DNA of 64,000 bases from Janthinobacterium sp. SUN073. GTDB taxonomy: Bacteria; Pseudomonadota; Gammaproteobacteria; Burkholderiales; Burkholderiaceae_D. The position numbers and the translations under genes are program-made. The notes beneath the pieces were generated by a model that ran no database searches, was not told where the DNA came from, and saw only the letters and a list, made by a program, of their open reading frames with translations. Below are positions 36,647 through 46,501 of this stretch, one piece after another. Numbering within the stretch: position 1 is the stretch's first letter; every line of letters starts with the position of its first letter. The stretch is from assembly GCF_030397665.1 (NCBI RefSeq), contig NZ_JAPUBT010000004.1:248001-312000 (forward strand). The letters run 5' to 3'.

Positions 36647-37096
36647 TTACTGCTGTTTCCAGATCAACACACCCGCCAGCAAGCTCTGCACGGCAAAGAT
36701 CAGGGTCGACACGCCATGCAGCATGCCGAAGCGACTGCGCATGGCTTCGTCCATGATGCCGGATGAACCCTGCGCCTGCGCCTTGAGTTCGGCCATCAGC
36801 GGCGAAATACCGAAGTGACTGAGCAGCGCACACACCAGCATCGACAACACCAGCGCCCCCAGGAGACGGCGGCGCTTGAGTTCCAGGGCGCCAGCGCCCC
36901 ATTGCAGCAAGGCCAGCAGTATCAAAGCACAGGCGATCGACAGCCAGGCCTCGGCACGGAACATGCTGCCGGCGATGTTGCCTGCCAGCACGCGGTCGCT
37001 GAGGGTACCGAACAAGGTGGGCGCCACGATGAAGCCGATGGTCCACAGGCTGCCGGCCCACAGGGTGGCAACCAGGAAGCGCACGCGGGCGAGCAT
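36647..37096 (-). CDS. DUF4149 membrane protein
   Basis: 149 residues, four TM helices (about 5-25, 45-68, 75-95, 122-145). The N-terminus VATLWAGSLWTIGFIVAPTLF is typical of DUF4149, a family often found directly after greA in betaproteobacteria. Its first base is shared with the greA stop (TGATG), so it is translationally coupled to greA. Function unknown. Confidence 0.88.
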   Translation of the reverse strand: MLARVRFLVATLWAGSLWTIGFIVAPTLFGTLSDRVLAGNIAGSMFRAEAWLSIACALILLALLQWGAGALELKRRRLLGALVLSMLVCALLSHFGISPLMAELKAQAQGSSGIMDEAMRSRFGMLHGVSTLIFAVQSLLAGVLIWKQQ

Positions 37097-37572
37097 CAGA
37101 TGTACAGTACTTCCAGGATTTCGTATTCGCGCGGGCCGGACGGCGCCTGCACTTCCACCACGTCACCGGCGTACTTGCCGATCAGCGCGCGGGCGATCGG
37201 GGACGTCACGGAGACTTTGTTCTTTTTCAAGTCGGCTTCATCGAGGCCGACGATCTGGTAGGTGACTTTCTGGCCCGATTCCAGGTCTTCCAGGTTCACG
37301 GTCGAGGCAAATACCACGCGGCCTTCCGCGTCGAGCGCGGTCGGGTCGATGATTTGCGCTGCGCCCAGCTTGCCTTCGAGCTCGGCAATGCGGCCTTCGA
37401 CGAAGGCCTGGCGTTCCTTGGCGGCATCGTACTCGGCGTTTTCCGACAAATCTCCGTGCGAACGCGCTTCGGCGATCGCATCGATGACGATGCGGCGTTC
37501 CTTGGTCTTCAAGTGATGCAGCTCTTCCTTCAGAAGTTCTGCGCCGTATTTGGTCAATGGGACTGAGGTCAT
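37096..37572 (-). CDS. greA: Transcription elongation factor GreA
   Basis: 158 residues, full length. Rescues backtracked RNA polymerase by stimulating transcript cleavage. The N-terminal coiled coil (about 10-75) carries the acidic tip [13 protein letters not shown], where the D/E residues reach the active site. The C-terminal FKBP-like domain has [18 protein letters not shown]. It lies downstream of carB on the same strand and is coupled to the DUF4149 gene. Confidence 0.97.
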   Translation of the reverse strand: MTSVPLTKYGAELLKEELHHLKTKERRIVIDAIAEARSHGDLSENAEYDAAKERQAFVEGRIAELEGKLGAAQIIDPTALDAEGRVVFASTVNLEDLESGQKVTYQIVGLDEADLKKNKVSVTSPIARALIGKYAGDVVEVQAPSGPREYEILEVLYI

Positions 37573-37646
37573 GTTATCTCTACTATCTGCTAGTTATCGG
37601 TGCCGTTGTCCGTGTTTTGTCACGGTTAACGGACTTACCAAGTGAA

Positions 37647-37689
37647 AACCACAGAGGCCGCGCGCTGCTCTGCACGGAACTCTGTGGTT
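37647..37689 (-). terminator. Stem-loop between carB and greA
   Basis: A perfect inverted repeat AACCACAGA/TCTGTGGTT (9 bp, 25-base GC-rich loop) ends in TTTT on the minus strand. A second stem, GCAGTG..CCGCC/GGCGG..CACTGC, lies at 37699-37727, nearer carB. Together they could end or thin out carAB transcription before greA. Confidence 0.6.
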
Positions 37690-37735
37690 GATAAGCATGC
37701 AGTGTACCGCCTAACGGCGGCCACTGCAAACGCAC

Positions 37736-40700
37736 TTAGTTCAAGGTCTTGTGCAGACCTTGCAAATCGTACACACGCAACTCATCGAGGTGACGGATGC
37801 CTTCGACGGCCGCTTCCGCGCCCGCGATGGTGGTGTAGGTCGTCACGCGCGACGCCAGGGCCGACGTGCGGATGGCCCGCGAATCGACGATGGCGCTGCG
37901 TTTTTCTTCCACGGTGTTGATCACCAACACGATTTCATGGTTCTTGATCATGTCGACGATGTGCGGACGGCCTTCGATCACCTTGTTCACTGGCGTGACG
38001 GCGATGCCGGCAGCAGCGATCACGGCGGCGGTACCCTTGGTGGCGACCACGGTAAAACCGGACTCGACCAGGTCACGCGCCACTTGCACGGCGCGCGGCT
38101 TGTCCGACGCTTTCACGCTGATGAAGACCTTGCCCGATTTTGGCAGGTTCACGCCGGCGCCCAGTTGCGATTTCACAAACGCTTCGCCGAAGGTCAGGCC
38201 CACGCCCATGACTTCACCCGTCGATTTCATTTCAGGGCCCAGGATGGTGTCCACGCCCGGGAACTTGACGAACGGGAACACGGCTTCCTTGACGCTGAAG
38301 TATGGCGGCACGACTTCCTGCGTGATGCCTTGCGAGGCCAGCGACTGGCCGACCATGCAGCGCGCGGCGATCTTCGCCAGTTGCAGACCGGTGGCTTTCG
38401 AGACGAAAGGCACGGTGCGCGAAGCACGCGGATTGACTTCCAGCACGAAGACGACGTCTTTCATTTCGCCATCGATCTCTTGCTTCTGGATGGCGAACTG
38501 CACGTTCATCAGGCCGACCACGTTCAAGCCCTTGGCCATCAGCGCCGTCTGGCGCTTCAGTTCATCGATGGTTTCTTGCGACAGCGAGTATGGTGGCAAG
38601 GAGCAAGCCGAGTCGCCCGAGTGGACGCCAGCCTGTTCGATGTGTTCCATCACGCCGCCGATGAACGTCGTTTCGCCGTCGGAGATGCAATCGACGTCGC
38701 ACTCGATGGCGTCGTTCAGGAAGCGGTCCAGCAGCACCGGCGAATCGTGCGAAACCTTGACGGCTTCGCGCATGTAGCGCTCGAGGTCGCGTTGCTCATG
38801 GACGATTTCCATGGCGCGACCGCCCAGCACGTACGATGGACGCACGACCAGCGGGTAGCCGATTTCCTGCGCCAGCGCCAGAGCGTCGGCTTCGGTGCGC
38901 GCGGTGCGGTTAGGCGGCTGGCGCAGTTCCAGCTTGTGCAGCAGTTGCTGGAAACGCTCGCGGTCTTCGGCCGCATCGATCATGTCGGGCGAGGTGCCGA
39001 TGATGGGCACGCCATTCGCTTCCAGGTCCAGCGCCAGTTTTAATGGTGTCTGGCCGCCGTACTGCACGATCACGCCCACCGGTTTTTCGATGGCGACGAT
39101 TTCCAGCACGTCTTCCAAGGTCAGGGACTCGAAGTACAGACGGTCCGAGGTATCGTAGTCGGTCGAAACCGTTTCTGGATTGCAATTGACCATGATGGTT
39201 TCGTAGCCATCTTCGCGCATGGCGAGGGCCGCGTGGACACAGCAATAGTCAAACTCGATACCCTGGCCGATGCGGTTCGGGCCACCGCCCAGCACCATGA
39301 TCTTTTTCTTGTCGGTCGGATTCGATTCGCACTCTTCGTCGTACGTGGAATACATGTACGCCGTGTCGGTCGAAAATTCCGCCGCGCAGGTATCGACGCG
39401 CTTGTAGACGGGACGGATGTTCAGCGCATGGCGCTGCAGGCGCACGGCCGTGTCGGTCGTCTGCAACAAAAAGCCCAGGCGGCGGTCCGAGAAGCCCTTC
39501 TGTTTCAACTTGTACAGGGTGTTCTTGTCCAGGTTGTCCAGCTTCTGCGTATCGAGCCACAGTTCCAGGTCGACGATTTCCTTGATCTGGATCAGGAACC
39601 ATGGGTCGATCTTGGTCAGGTTGTGCACTTCTTCCAAAGTAAAACCTTGGGCAAACGCATCGCCCACGTACCAGATGCGCTCAGGACCAGGCTCGCCCAG
39701 TTCTTCTTCGATCTTTTCGCGGTCCTTGGTTTTCTCGTTCATGCCGTCCACGCCCACTTCCAGGCCGCGCAAGGCTTTCTGGAACGATTCCTGGAAGGTA
39801 CGGCCGATGGCCATCACTTCGCCGACGGATTTCATCTGCGTCGTCAAGTGGTGGTCGGCGGTCGGGAACTTCTCGAACGTGAAACGGGGGATCTTCGTGA
39901 CGACGTAATCGATCGACGGTTCGAACGAGGCCGGCGTGGCGCCGCCCGTGATTTCATTGCGCAGCTCGTCCAGGGTGTAACCGACGGCCAGCTTGGCGGC
40001 GATTTTTGCAATCGGGAAACCCGTGGCTTTCGATGCCAGCGCCGACGAACGCGATACGCGCGGGTTCATCTCGATGACGATCATGCGGCCATCGACGGGG
40101 TTGATCGAGAATTGCACGTTCGAGCCACCGGTGTCGACGCCGATCTCGCGCAGCACTGCCAGGCTGGCATTGCGCATGATCTGGTATTCCTTGTCCGTCA
40201 GGGTTTGCGCCGGCGCAACGGTAATCGAGTCACCCGTGTGCACGCCCATCGGGTCGAGGTTTTCGATCGAGCAGATGATGATGCAGTTGTCCGCCTTGTC
40301 GCGTACCACTTCCATCTCGTACTCTTTCCAGCCCAGCAACGATTCTTCGATCAGCAACTCTTTCGTCGGCGAGGCTTCCAGGCCGCGCTTGCAGATGGTT
40401 TCGAATTCTTCTTCGTTGTAGGCGATACCGCCGCCGGAGCCGCCCATGGTGAACGATGGACGGATGATGGTCGGGAAACCCAGGGTGCGCTGCACGGCCC
40501 ACGATTCTTCCATCGAGTGCGCCACGCCGGAACGGGCCGAACCGAGGCCGATCTTGGTCATCGCGTCCTTGAACTTGGAACGGTCTTCCGCCTTGTCGAT
40601 GGCTTCCGGCGAGGCGCCGATCAGCTCGACGTTGTATTTCGCCAGCACGCCATTGTTGAACAGGTCCAGCGCGCAGTTCAGCGCCGTCTGGCCACCCATC

Positions 40701-40966
40701 GTCGGCAGGATGGCGTCAGGACGCTCCTTGGCGATGATGCGTTCAACGACCGACCAGGTGATCGGTTCGATGTACGTCACGTCGGCCATTTCCGGGTCCG
40801 TCATGATGGTCGCTGGATTGCTGTTGACCAGGATGACTTTGTAGCCCTCTTCGCGCAGGGCCTTGCACGCTTGCGCGCCGGAATAATCGAATTCGCAGGC
40901 CTGGCCGATCACGATCGGGCCAGCGCCAATAATCAGAATACTTTTGATATCTAAACGTTTAGGCAT
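37736..40966 (-). CDS. carB: Carbamoyl-phosphate synthase large subunit
   Basis: 1076 residues, full length. Makes carbamoyl phosphate from bicarbonate, ATP and ammonia supplied by CarA, for arginine and pyrimidine synthesis. Two homologous ATP-grasp halves are visible ([14 protein letters not shown] and [13 protein letters not shown] regions), with an oligomerisation domain between them and a C-terminal allosteric MGS-like domain (about 940-1076). The start overlaps the end of carA by eight bases, so the subunits are translationally coupled. Confidence 0.98.
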   Translation of the reverse strand: MPKRLDIKSILIIGAGPIVIGQACEFDYSGAQACKALREEGYKVILVNSNPATIMTDPEMADVTYIEPITWSVVERIIAKERPDAILPTMGGQTALNCALDLFNNGVLAKYNVELIGASPEAIDKAEDRSKFKDAMTKIGLGSARSGVAHSMEESWAVQRTLGFPTIIRPSFTMGGSGGGIAYNEEEFETICKRGLEASPTKELLIEESLLGWKEYEMEVVRDKADNCIIICSIENLDPMGVHTGDSITVAPAQTLTDKEYQIMRNASLAVLREIGVDTGGSNVQFSINPVDGRMIVIEMNPRVSRSSALASKATGFPIAKIAAKLAVGYTLDELRNEITGGATPASFEPSIDYVVTKIPRFTFEKFPTADHHLTTQMKSVGEVMAIGRTFQESFQKALRGLEVGVDGMNEKTKDREKIEEELGEPGPERIWYVGDAFAQGFTLEEVHNLTKIDPWFLIQIKEIVDLELWLDTQKLDNLDKNTLYKLKQKGFSDRRLGFLLQTTDTAVRLQRHALNIRPVYKRVDTCAAEFSTDTAYMYSTYDEECESNPTDKKKIMVLGGGPNRIGQGIEFDYCCVHAALAMREDGYETIMVNCNPETVSTDYDTSDRLYFESLTLEDVLEIVAIEKPVGVIVQYGGQTPLKLALDLEANGVPIIGTSPDMIDAAEDRERFQQLLHKLELRQPPNRTARTEADALALAQEIGYPLVVRPSYVLGGRAMEIVHEQRDLERYMREAVKVSHDSPVLLDRFLNDAIECDVDCISDGETTFIGGVMEHIEQAGVHSGDSACSLPPYSLSQETIDELKRQTALMAKGLNVVGLMNVQFAIQKQEIDGEMKDVVFVLEVNPRASRTVPFVSKATGLQLAKIAARCMVGQSLASQGITQEVVPPYFSVKEAVFPFVKFPGVDTILGPEMKSTGEVMGVGLTFGEAFVKSQLGAGVNLPKSGKVFISVKASDKPRAVQVARDLVESGFTVVATKGTAAVIAAAGIAVTPVNKVIEGRPHIVDMIKNHEIVLVINTVEEKRSAIVDSRAIRTSALASRVTTYTTIAGAEAAVEGIRHLDELRVYDLQGLHKTLN

Positions 40967-42143
40967 TTTTCTTTTTCTCCTCCGCAGCCATCAAGTTGAT
41001 GAAGCGGTCAAACAGGTAAGCAACATCCATCGGGCCCGGCGACGCTTCAGGGTGGCCCTGGAAGCAGAAGGCCGGCTTGTCCGTGCGGGCAAAGCCCTGC
41101 AGGGAGCCGTCGAACAGCGATTCATGGGTCACGCGGCAATTCGCGGGCAGAGTTGCCGCGTCGACTGCGAAACCGTGGTTTTGCGAGGTAATCAAGACCT
41201 GTTTCGTTTCCAGGTCTTGCACCGGGTGGTTCGCGCCGTGGTGGCCGAACTTCATCTTCAGCGTTTTCGCGCCGGAAGCGAGCGCCATGATCTGGTGACC
41301 GAGGCAGATGCCGAAGGTCGGGATGCCCTTTTCGATCAGTTCCTTGGTCGCGGCAATCGCGTAGTCGCACGGTTCCGGGTCGCCGGGGCCGTTCGACAGG
41401 AAGATGCCGTCCGGATTCAGTGCCAGGGCGTCGGCTGCGGTGGCTTGCGCCGGCAGCACGGTGACTTTGCAGCCGCGCGACGTCAGCATGCGCAGGATGT
41501 TGCGCTTGACGCCGTAGTCGAAGGCGACCACGTGGTATTTCGCGTCCGCGTCAGCCAGTTGGCCGTAGCCTTCGCCCAGGGTCCATTCCGTTTCGCGGTA
41601 CTCGTAGGCGGCCTTGCTTGATACCACCTTGGCCAGGTCCATGCCGGACAGGCCGGGGAAGGAGCGGGCCAGTTCCAGCGCCTGCGCGGCGGATGGCTCA
41701 TTGCCTTGCGTGCCGACCAGGATGGCGCCGCCCTGCGCACCTTTTTCACGCAGGATGCGCGTGAGCTTGCGTGTATCGATGCCGGCGATGGCGACGATAT
41801 TTTCAGCTTTCAGGTAATCGGACAGGGAGAGCGTGGAACGGAAATTGGATGCCAGCAATGGCAGATCGCGGATGATGAGGCCAGCGGCGTGAACCTTGGA
41901 AGATTCGACGTCTTCCGGGTTGACGCCCGTATTGCCGATATGCGGATAGGTCAGGGTGACCATCTGGCGGCAATAGCTTGGGTCGGTAAGGATTTCCTGA
42001 TACCCGGTCATCGAGGTGTTGAAAACAACCTCGCCCGTGGTATGACCGGCGGCACCGATCGAAAAACCTTTAAAGATCGTTCCATCAGCAAGCGCTAATA
42101 TGGCTGGAACGGCAGGGCCAGAAAAAAATGGCGGCAAGGGCAA
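40959..42143 (-). CDS. carA: Carbamoyl-phosphate synthase small subunit (glutaminase)
   Basis: 394 residues as drawn. Class I glutamine amidotransferase with the nucleophile in [13 protein letters not shown] and the His/Glu pair in [13 protein letters not shown]. The start is a TTG: the one at 42143 abuts CAGGAG directly, and the in-frame TTG at 42137 has a better six-base spacing and may be the true start (392 residues). It heads the carAB operon behind a ~140-nt leader. Confidence 0.96.
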   Translation of the reverse strand: MPLPPFFSGPAVPAILALADGTIFKGFSIGAAGHTTGEVVFNTSMTGYQEILTDPSYCRQMVTLTYPHIGNTGVNPEDVESSKVHAAGLIIRDLPLLASNFRSTLSLSDYLKAENIVAIAGIDTRKLTRILREKGAQGGAILVGTQGNEPSAAQALELARSFPGLSGMDLAKVVSSKAAYEYRETEWTLGEGYGQLADADAKYHVVAFDYGVKRNILRMLTSRGCKVTVLPAQATAADALALNPDGIFLSNGPGDPEPCDYAIAATKELIEKGIPTFGICLGHQIMALASGAKTLKMKFGHHGANHPVQDLETKQVLITSQNHGFAVDAATLPANCRVTHESLFDGSLQGFARTDKPAFCFQGHPEASPGPMDVAYLFDRFINLMAAEEKKKNA

Positions 42144-42317
42144 CTCCTGATAAAGTTACCGTAGCTGCGCCACGTCAGACCGACCGCCTAGATACCCGAG
42201 CCAGATGCACTCAGGGTGTTTCAACGGTCATTTTGAATGAGGGGATGGGTAGTCGCTACGGTATATGTGTGATTGGCTAAACCTTTGAATTATAACCAAA
42301 AGGAAGCTTTTCCACAA
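42144..42317 (-). promoter_or_regulatory. carAB promoter and leader
   Basis: On the minus strand a -10 TATAAT (42289-42294) and -35 TTGTGG (42312-42317) are spaced 17 bp, predicting a start near 42282 and a leader of about 140 nt. The leader contains a long-range perfect inverted repeat, ACCGTAGC near its 5' end and GCTACGGT (plus-strand 42255-42262 and 42158-42165), which could fold the whole leader and bring its ends together just before the RBS. Regulation by pyrimidine or arginine is expected for carAB, but the mechanism here is not known. The rest of the gap to 42587 holds a hairpin element (separate entry) and no gene. Confidence 0.65.
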
Positions 42318-42498
42318 GGAAGAAAATACAGAAGGCCCGGCATTTTTTTGCGCAGCAGCATAAATCCTGCGCCCCATGAAAAAGCCGCCCGGCTTGCGCG
42401 GGGCGGCTGGTTCATTCTTCTGAAGATGCAATTGCGGTTATTACTTAAATCACAGTTGACGTCGCAACACCTGGCAAAACCGTAGCGAGCGGATGTGA

Positions 42499-42554
42499 TT
42501 TGTGGCCGAGAAGCGCAACCGTACTAAAGTACGGTGAGCATCGCCGGCCGCAAA
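42499..42554. repeat. Long imperfect hairpin element
   Basis: The arms TTTGTGGCCG...CCGTACT and AGTACGG...CGGCCGCAAA form a 27-bp imperfect stem with a two-base loop (AA). The inner 7 and outer 10 bp are nearly perfect. It lies 3' of the GlcG-like gene and has no U-run. It resembles a dispersed palindromic intergenic element, and the inner CCGTACTA is shared with the hairpin at 13184-13191. Confidence 0.6.
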
Positions 42555-42587
42555 GCGCGCCGCGCAGTAGGTTTGGCCAAGTGTCCA

Positions 42588-42992
42588 TCACACCAAAGCG
42601 GCGATACCCGCTTTGGCGATTTGCGCATCTTCCGCGGACTTCACGCCCGAGACGCCGACGGCGCCCACGTAGTGACCATCAAACACGATGGGCACGCCGC
42701 CTTCGAGCAAGCCGTCGATTTCCGGCGCGCTCAGGAACGATACGCGGCCGCCATTGATCATCTCTTCATAGATGCGCGATTCGCGGCGACCCAGTGCGGC
42801 CGTCTTGGCTTTCGATGGGGCGATGTGCGACGAGATCGGCGCCACGCCATCCATGCGCTGCAGCCACAGCAGGTGGCCGCCGTCATCGACGATGGCGATC
42901 GCGACCGCCCAGTTATTCTTGACCGCTTCCGCTTCGGCGGCGGCAGCGATTTTCTTTACGTCGTCCAGGGTCAAAATCGGTTTCGATTGCAT
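42588..42992 (-). CDS. GlcG/HbpS family protein
   Basis: 134 residues of the PF03928 (haem-degrading/GlcG) fold. Family features are AIAIVDDGGHLLWLQRMDGV in the first half and GGVPIVFDGHYVGAVGVSGV near the end. Members include haem-binding HbpS and GlcG of the glycolate cluster, and many are octameric binders without proven catalysis. No glycolate or haem genes adjoin it here. No signal peptide, so cytosolic. Confidence 0.9.
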   Translation of the reverse strand: MQSKPILTLDDVKKIAAAAEAEAVKNNWAVAIAIVDDGGHLLWLQRMDGVAPISSHIAPSKAKTAALGRRESRIYEEMINGGRVSFLSAPEIDGLLEGGVPIVFDGHYVGAVGVSGVKSAEDAQIAKAGIAALV

Positions 42993-43062
42993 GGTGCATC
43001 CTTGTTATGTTGAATCAAAATTGTATACGAAATGCGCAGCAGCGCGATCGATTACTGATCGC

Positions 43063-43974
43063 TTACTGCTCGCGTTTGGCTTTCAGCTTTTGCTTGAGCT
43101 GCGCCATGACGGCAAACGTCGCCTGCTCGCCCGCCAGGATGGCCTGGTTGCGGCTGTTGAAATCGTTGCCCTTCATGGTGCCCAGGCTGGGCTGGATCAC
43201 CACGTCCGCATCCTTCAGTTCGAACTGGTTGATGCGCTGGCCCATGATGGCAAACGTCTGCATCAGCACTTCCATCGAGCTGATGGCCTTTTGCGTATCC
43301 GTTTGCGACGAGATATTCACGGCGATGATGAAATCGGCGCCCATGTCGCGCGCAAAGCGCACGGGCACGGGAGCGACGAGGCCGCCATCGACATAGGTGT
43401 GGCCGGCAATGGTTACAGGCTGGAACACGCCCGGCACGGCCGACGAGGCGCGCACGGCCATGCCGGTGTTGCCACGCTGGAACAGGATCGGCTGGCCATT
43501 TTTCAAATCGGTCGCCACCACGCCAAACGGAATCTTCAGCTTTTCCAGCGGCACGCCGCCGATAGCCTTGTTGACATAGCTTTGCAGCGCTTCGCCTTTC
43601 AGCACGCCGGACGACTTGCCGAACAGGGGCAAGGCCCAGTCGGAAATGGCCGCCTCGTCCATGTCGAAGGCCATCTTTTGCAGGGCAAAGCCGGAGTTGC
43701 CCGCCGCATACAGGGCGCCCACCACGCTGCCGGCGCTGGTGCCGGTGACGATGTCGGCGTGAATGCCCTGCGATTCGAGCGCCTTGATCACGCCGATATG
43801 CGCGAAGCCGCGCGCCGCGCCACCACCCAGCGCCAGGCCGATCTTGATCTTGCGCGGCGTGACGACGATGGGTTCCGGTGGCGTCAATACTTGTATGGGT
43901 TTCGGGGCGGTGGTATCGCAGCCGGCCAGCGCAAAGGCGGCCAGGGCAAGCAGGGTCAGGCGTTTAGGGAACAT
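43063..43974 (-). CDS. Patatin-like phospholipase lipoprotein (RssA-like)
   Basis: 303 residues from the ATG at 43974. A lipobox (LAGC, about residue 19) makes it a probable lipoprotein. The patatin Ser-Asp dyad is present: oxyanion loop GLALGGGAARGFAHIG, nucleophile elbow GTSAGS and DGG in TYVDGGLVAPVP. It resembles the NTE/RssA group. The longer frame back to 44133 is rejected because it lacks a start context and would hide the signal peptide. Its substrate is a phospholipid or lysophospholipid by family. Confidence 0.92.
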   Translation of the reverse strand: MFPKRLTLLALAAFALAGCDTTAPKPIQVLTPPEPIVVTPRKIKIGLALGGGAARGFAHIGVIKALESQGIHADIVTGTSAGSVVGALYAAGNSGFALQKMAFDMDEAAISDWALPLFGKSSGVLKGEALQSYVNKAIGGVPLEKLKIPFGVVATDLKNGQPILFQRGNTGMAVRASSAVPGVFQPVTIAGHTYVDGGLVAPVPVRFARDMGADFIIAVNISSQTDTQKAISSMEVLMQTFAIMGQRINQFELKDADVVIQPSLGTMKGNDFNSRNQAILAGEQATFAVMAQLKQKLKAKREQ

Positions 43975-44139
43975 GGTGGAGAGTGAGAACCGCGCGCGGC
44001 AGTGGTAACAAAGGAGAGCCGATTGTAGCGCAAGCGGGGCCGCTGGCACTGAAGGCAGTCTTAAATGTTTATGGTGACAAGGTTCGTGCGCCCCTGCCCT
44101 GCTGCTAGACTGGCACCTGCTCTTTACTCTCAATCAAAC

Positions 44140-44802
44140 ATGTCCGACGATTTGCAATTTGCCGACAGCCGCGCCTTGAGCGCCCCTTTTTCACAGCAGC
44201 TGGCCAGCCACCCCGGCGACGGCGCCCTCGCCTGGCTGACCGCCATCCTTGCCACACAGGCGCCCGCGCTGCGCTCGTCGAACGCCATCCTGCTGGCCTA
44301 CACGGGCAATCCGGCCGCCATCGACTGGATCGACGCGAATATCGGCTCGCCTGTGGCAGGAGCATGGGGTGTGGCGGCGGCCCTGCTGGGCACGCCCTGG
44401 CCGCGCATCTTTGACTGGCTGCAGCGCGGCGGCCCGCACCGGCTGATGGCACTCGATACCCTGTGCGCGTATCGCAAGCCGGCCGTCAACATGTCGCCGC
44501 TGGAACAGATCGCCGCGCCTGTACTGCCGCAAGCGCCCGCGCGCGCCGACCTCGACGCCGCGCTGGCCGCCTGCCTGGCAGCGTCAGCCACGCCACGCAT
44601 CCAGGCAGCCGCCAACTCGATTAACATGCATGTGGACGACATCCTGCGCGGCGGCCCACGCGGCGTGGCCGTGGCCGACTTGCCGTGCCTGTACCTCGAT
44701 CCGACACCGTTCAAGGATGCGCCCGCCATCATGGAACAGCACGAGTCGGTAGTGGGCGGCATGCGGCAAAACCTGCAGAACCTGCTCAAGGGCATCTTGT
44801 GA
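44140..44802 (+). CDS. Unknown 220-residue protein coupled to barstar-like gene
   Basis: A soluble, Ala/Leu-rich, probably all-helical protein with HEAT-like repeats of hydrophobic helices (GALAWLTAILATQAPALRSS, GVAAALLGTPWPRIFDWLQ). No signal peptide, TM helix or known catalytic motif is seen. Its stop codon overlaps the GTG of the barstar-like gene (GTGA), so the two are translationally coupled and probably work together. It is not barnase-like; it could be an accessory or second immunity protein. Function unassigned. Confidence 0.65.
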   Translation: MSDDLQFADSRALSAPFSQQLASHPGDGALAWLTAILATQAPALRSSNAILLAYTGNPAAIDWIDANIGSPVAGAWGVAAALLGTPWPRIFDWLQRGGPHRLMALDTLCAYRKPAVNMSPLEQIAAPVLPQAPARADLDAALAACLAASATPRIQAAANSINMHVDDILRGGPRGVAVADLPCLYLDPTPFKDAPAIMEQHESVVGGMRQNLQNLLKGIL

Positions 44803-45086
44803 ACAGACCAGCCCTGGTGGCCATCGACTTGAGCGATATCAACTCGCCGCGCCAGTTGCATGCGGCGCTGGCCTCCGCGCTGGGTTTCCCTTCCTTCTAC
44901 GGCATGAACTGGGATGCCTTCTGGGATGCCATCACGGGCTTGGTGCACATGCCGCAACAGCTGGAACTGCGCGGCTGGCAAGCCTTCGCCGCACGCCTGC
45001 CCGCCGAGGCGGCCATCCTGCAACGCATCCTGGCGCGCATGGCGCAGGAAATGCCGGCCCAGGCGGCGCACGTGCGCCATACCTGA
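44799..45086 (+). CDS. Barstar-family (RNase inhibitor-like) protein
   Basis: 95 residues. The N-terminal beta strand (PALVAIDLSDINSPRQLHAA) and the hallmark LGFPSFYGMNWDAFWDAITG match the barstar fold, whose second helix plugs the active site of barnase-type RNases. It starts at a GTG that overlaps the stop of the upstream gene. No barnase-like RNase is next to it. The only secreted RNase in the window is a T2 enzyme 36 kb away, a different fold. It may be an orphan immunity gene against a toxin from neighbours. Confidence 0.82.
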   Translation: MNRPALVAIDLSDINSPRQLHAALASALGFPSFYGMNWDAFWDAITGLVHMPQQLELRGWQAFAARLPAEAAILQRILARMAQEMPAQAAHVRHT

Positions 45087-45100
45087 GCCTGCGACATTGT

Positions 45101-46447
45101 CTATTTCGAATATCCCTGCTCATTGAACTGCCCCGCGTCCAAGGTTGCCCAGGCATGCCGGATGCCCCACCACATCAGATAGGCATTGCCGCCGCCGCGC
45201 GCGCGGAACCACGGTTTCACGGGGTCAATCGGACGCACCTTGGCCGGCGGCAATATCAGCACGCCGGTCGTCTGGCCGACGTCGCTGGTGCCCGCCACCA
45301 GCACGTTCTGGCCAAAGTGATTCGCCTGCGCGATGCCCAGCGCCACATTCGTCAAGGCGGTGGCGGCGCCCATCTCGCCCAGCAAGGCAGGCGTATTGAA
45401 GGTCTGCTGGAGAAAATCGAAGGCTGGCAGCTCCGTCGTCAAGGTTTGCGCCAGGTGGCCGATGCGGTCCGATGAAGCCGGATGCGCATTGTGCGCGTCA
45501 TGGATCACATAGCCGATATCTACCTCGCTCTTGCGCCCATTGCCTGCAGCCTGCGCCAGCGTCGCCTGCCACGCCTGCACCGTCGGCGGCGGCAAGCCCT
45601 TCTGCGCCGCAAAGGCGCTGACCTGCTGCGTGGCCGGATAAGCTATCCACGCCAGCGCATCACGCTCCGTCTTGTAATGGGGTCCTGCCAGTACCAGCAA
45701 GACCATGTTTTCATTGATCTGTTCATCTTTCGGAAAACTGGGCGCATCCCAGCTCATCACCCACACCGTTTCACTCGGATGCGCCTGCAGATAATCAAGG
45801 GCGGCCGCCAGGGAAATAAACCCGGCATTCGCGCCGCCGGCTGTGACGCGCACGTCAGGCGGGGTGGACTTGCTCCAGGAGTTGGGGAAACTTGGATTCC
45901 CGATGGAAAAAGTACTTGTAATTTGCTTGCGCAAGTCTTCCCCAGCAAGAAGAGGATCAAACCGCTCTGCAGGCAAAGCGTACTCAACATGGATACCCGC
46001 CAGTTCATTCCAGCCTTTTTTGTGTTTGAAGTCGTGGGCGTTATAAAAATAGGTGGGATTGGAAAAATACATGCCATGAAACTTGGTAATTATCTGCTGG
46101 ACATATTTTCCGTGAAAGTTCACAAAAGTACCTTTTCCATCATTTGACGAAGCTATGCCAGACACAGATCTGACCTCAGAGAAAATAGCTGGGTATTGTT
46201 CTACCATGTCGTCTTTCTTATTTGGCCTTACTTTCCCAAGGGTCCATAGCAGTTGCCATTCGGTTGGATAATCCTGACGCTGATGCGGATTTAGCCATTG
46301 CACGCCCACCACTTGCGCCATGAAGGGCTGGACAATCATTTTTTCATTCTCACGGCCATCTCTGCTCACCGGATGCGTCACGCATGCCGACAAAGCCAAG
46401 CTTGCCAGCAGTGCCGCCAAGTTGCGAAAGGAAAAGAGAAGGTTCAT
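45101..46447 (-). CDS. Tla3-like (DUF2875) T6SS lipase-adaptor lipoprotein, copy 1
   Basis: 448 residues with a lipoprotein signal (lipobox LSAC, about residue 22). WLNPHQRQDYPTEWQLLWTL followed by KVRPNKKDD is the mark of DUF2875, the family of Tla3, which loads the Tle3 lipase effector onto VgrG for type VI secretion. A second copy lies directly upstream (46502-47854). From about residue 130 onward the two proteins are almost identical, while the N-terminal third is clearly diverged. The copy seems intact, yet the Tle3-like partner gene is broken. Confidence 0.8.
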   Translation of the reverse strand: MNLLFSFRNLAALLASLALSACVTHPVSRDGRENEKMIVQPFMAQVVGVQWLNPHQRQDYPTEWQLLWTLGKVRPNKKDDMVEQYPAIFSEVRSVSGIASSNDGKGTFVNFHGKYVQQIITKFHGMYFSNPTYFYNAHDFKHKKGWNELAGIHVEYALPAERFDPLLAGEDLRKQITSTFSIGNPSFPNSWSKSTPPDVRVTAGGANAGFISLAAALDYLQAHPSETVWVMSWDAPSFPKDEQINENMVLLVLAGPHYKTERDALAWIAYPATQQVSAFAAQKGLPPPTVQAWQATLAQAAGNGRKSEVDIGYVIHDAHNAHPASSDRIGHLAQTLTTELPAFDFLQQTFNTPALLGEMGAATALTNVALGIAQANHFGQNVLVAGTSDVGQTTGVLILPPAKVRPIDPVKPWFRARGGGNAYLMWWGIRHAWATLDAGQFNEQGYSK

Positions 46448-46501
46448 TTTTCACCCTGGTCAGTTCATCGAAAACGCCATCTGGCGCGCCATTCCCATCG
46501 T

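Noticed and set aside
44799-45086. Barstar-like protein as inhibitor of the RNase T2 at 7884
   Set aside because: RNase T2 and barnase have different folds, the T2 enzyme is exported, and the genes are 36 kb apart.
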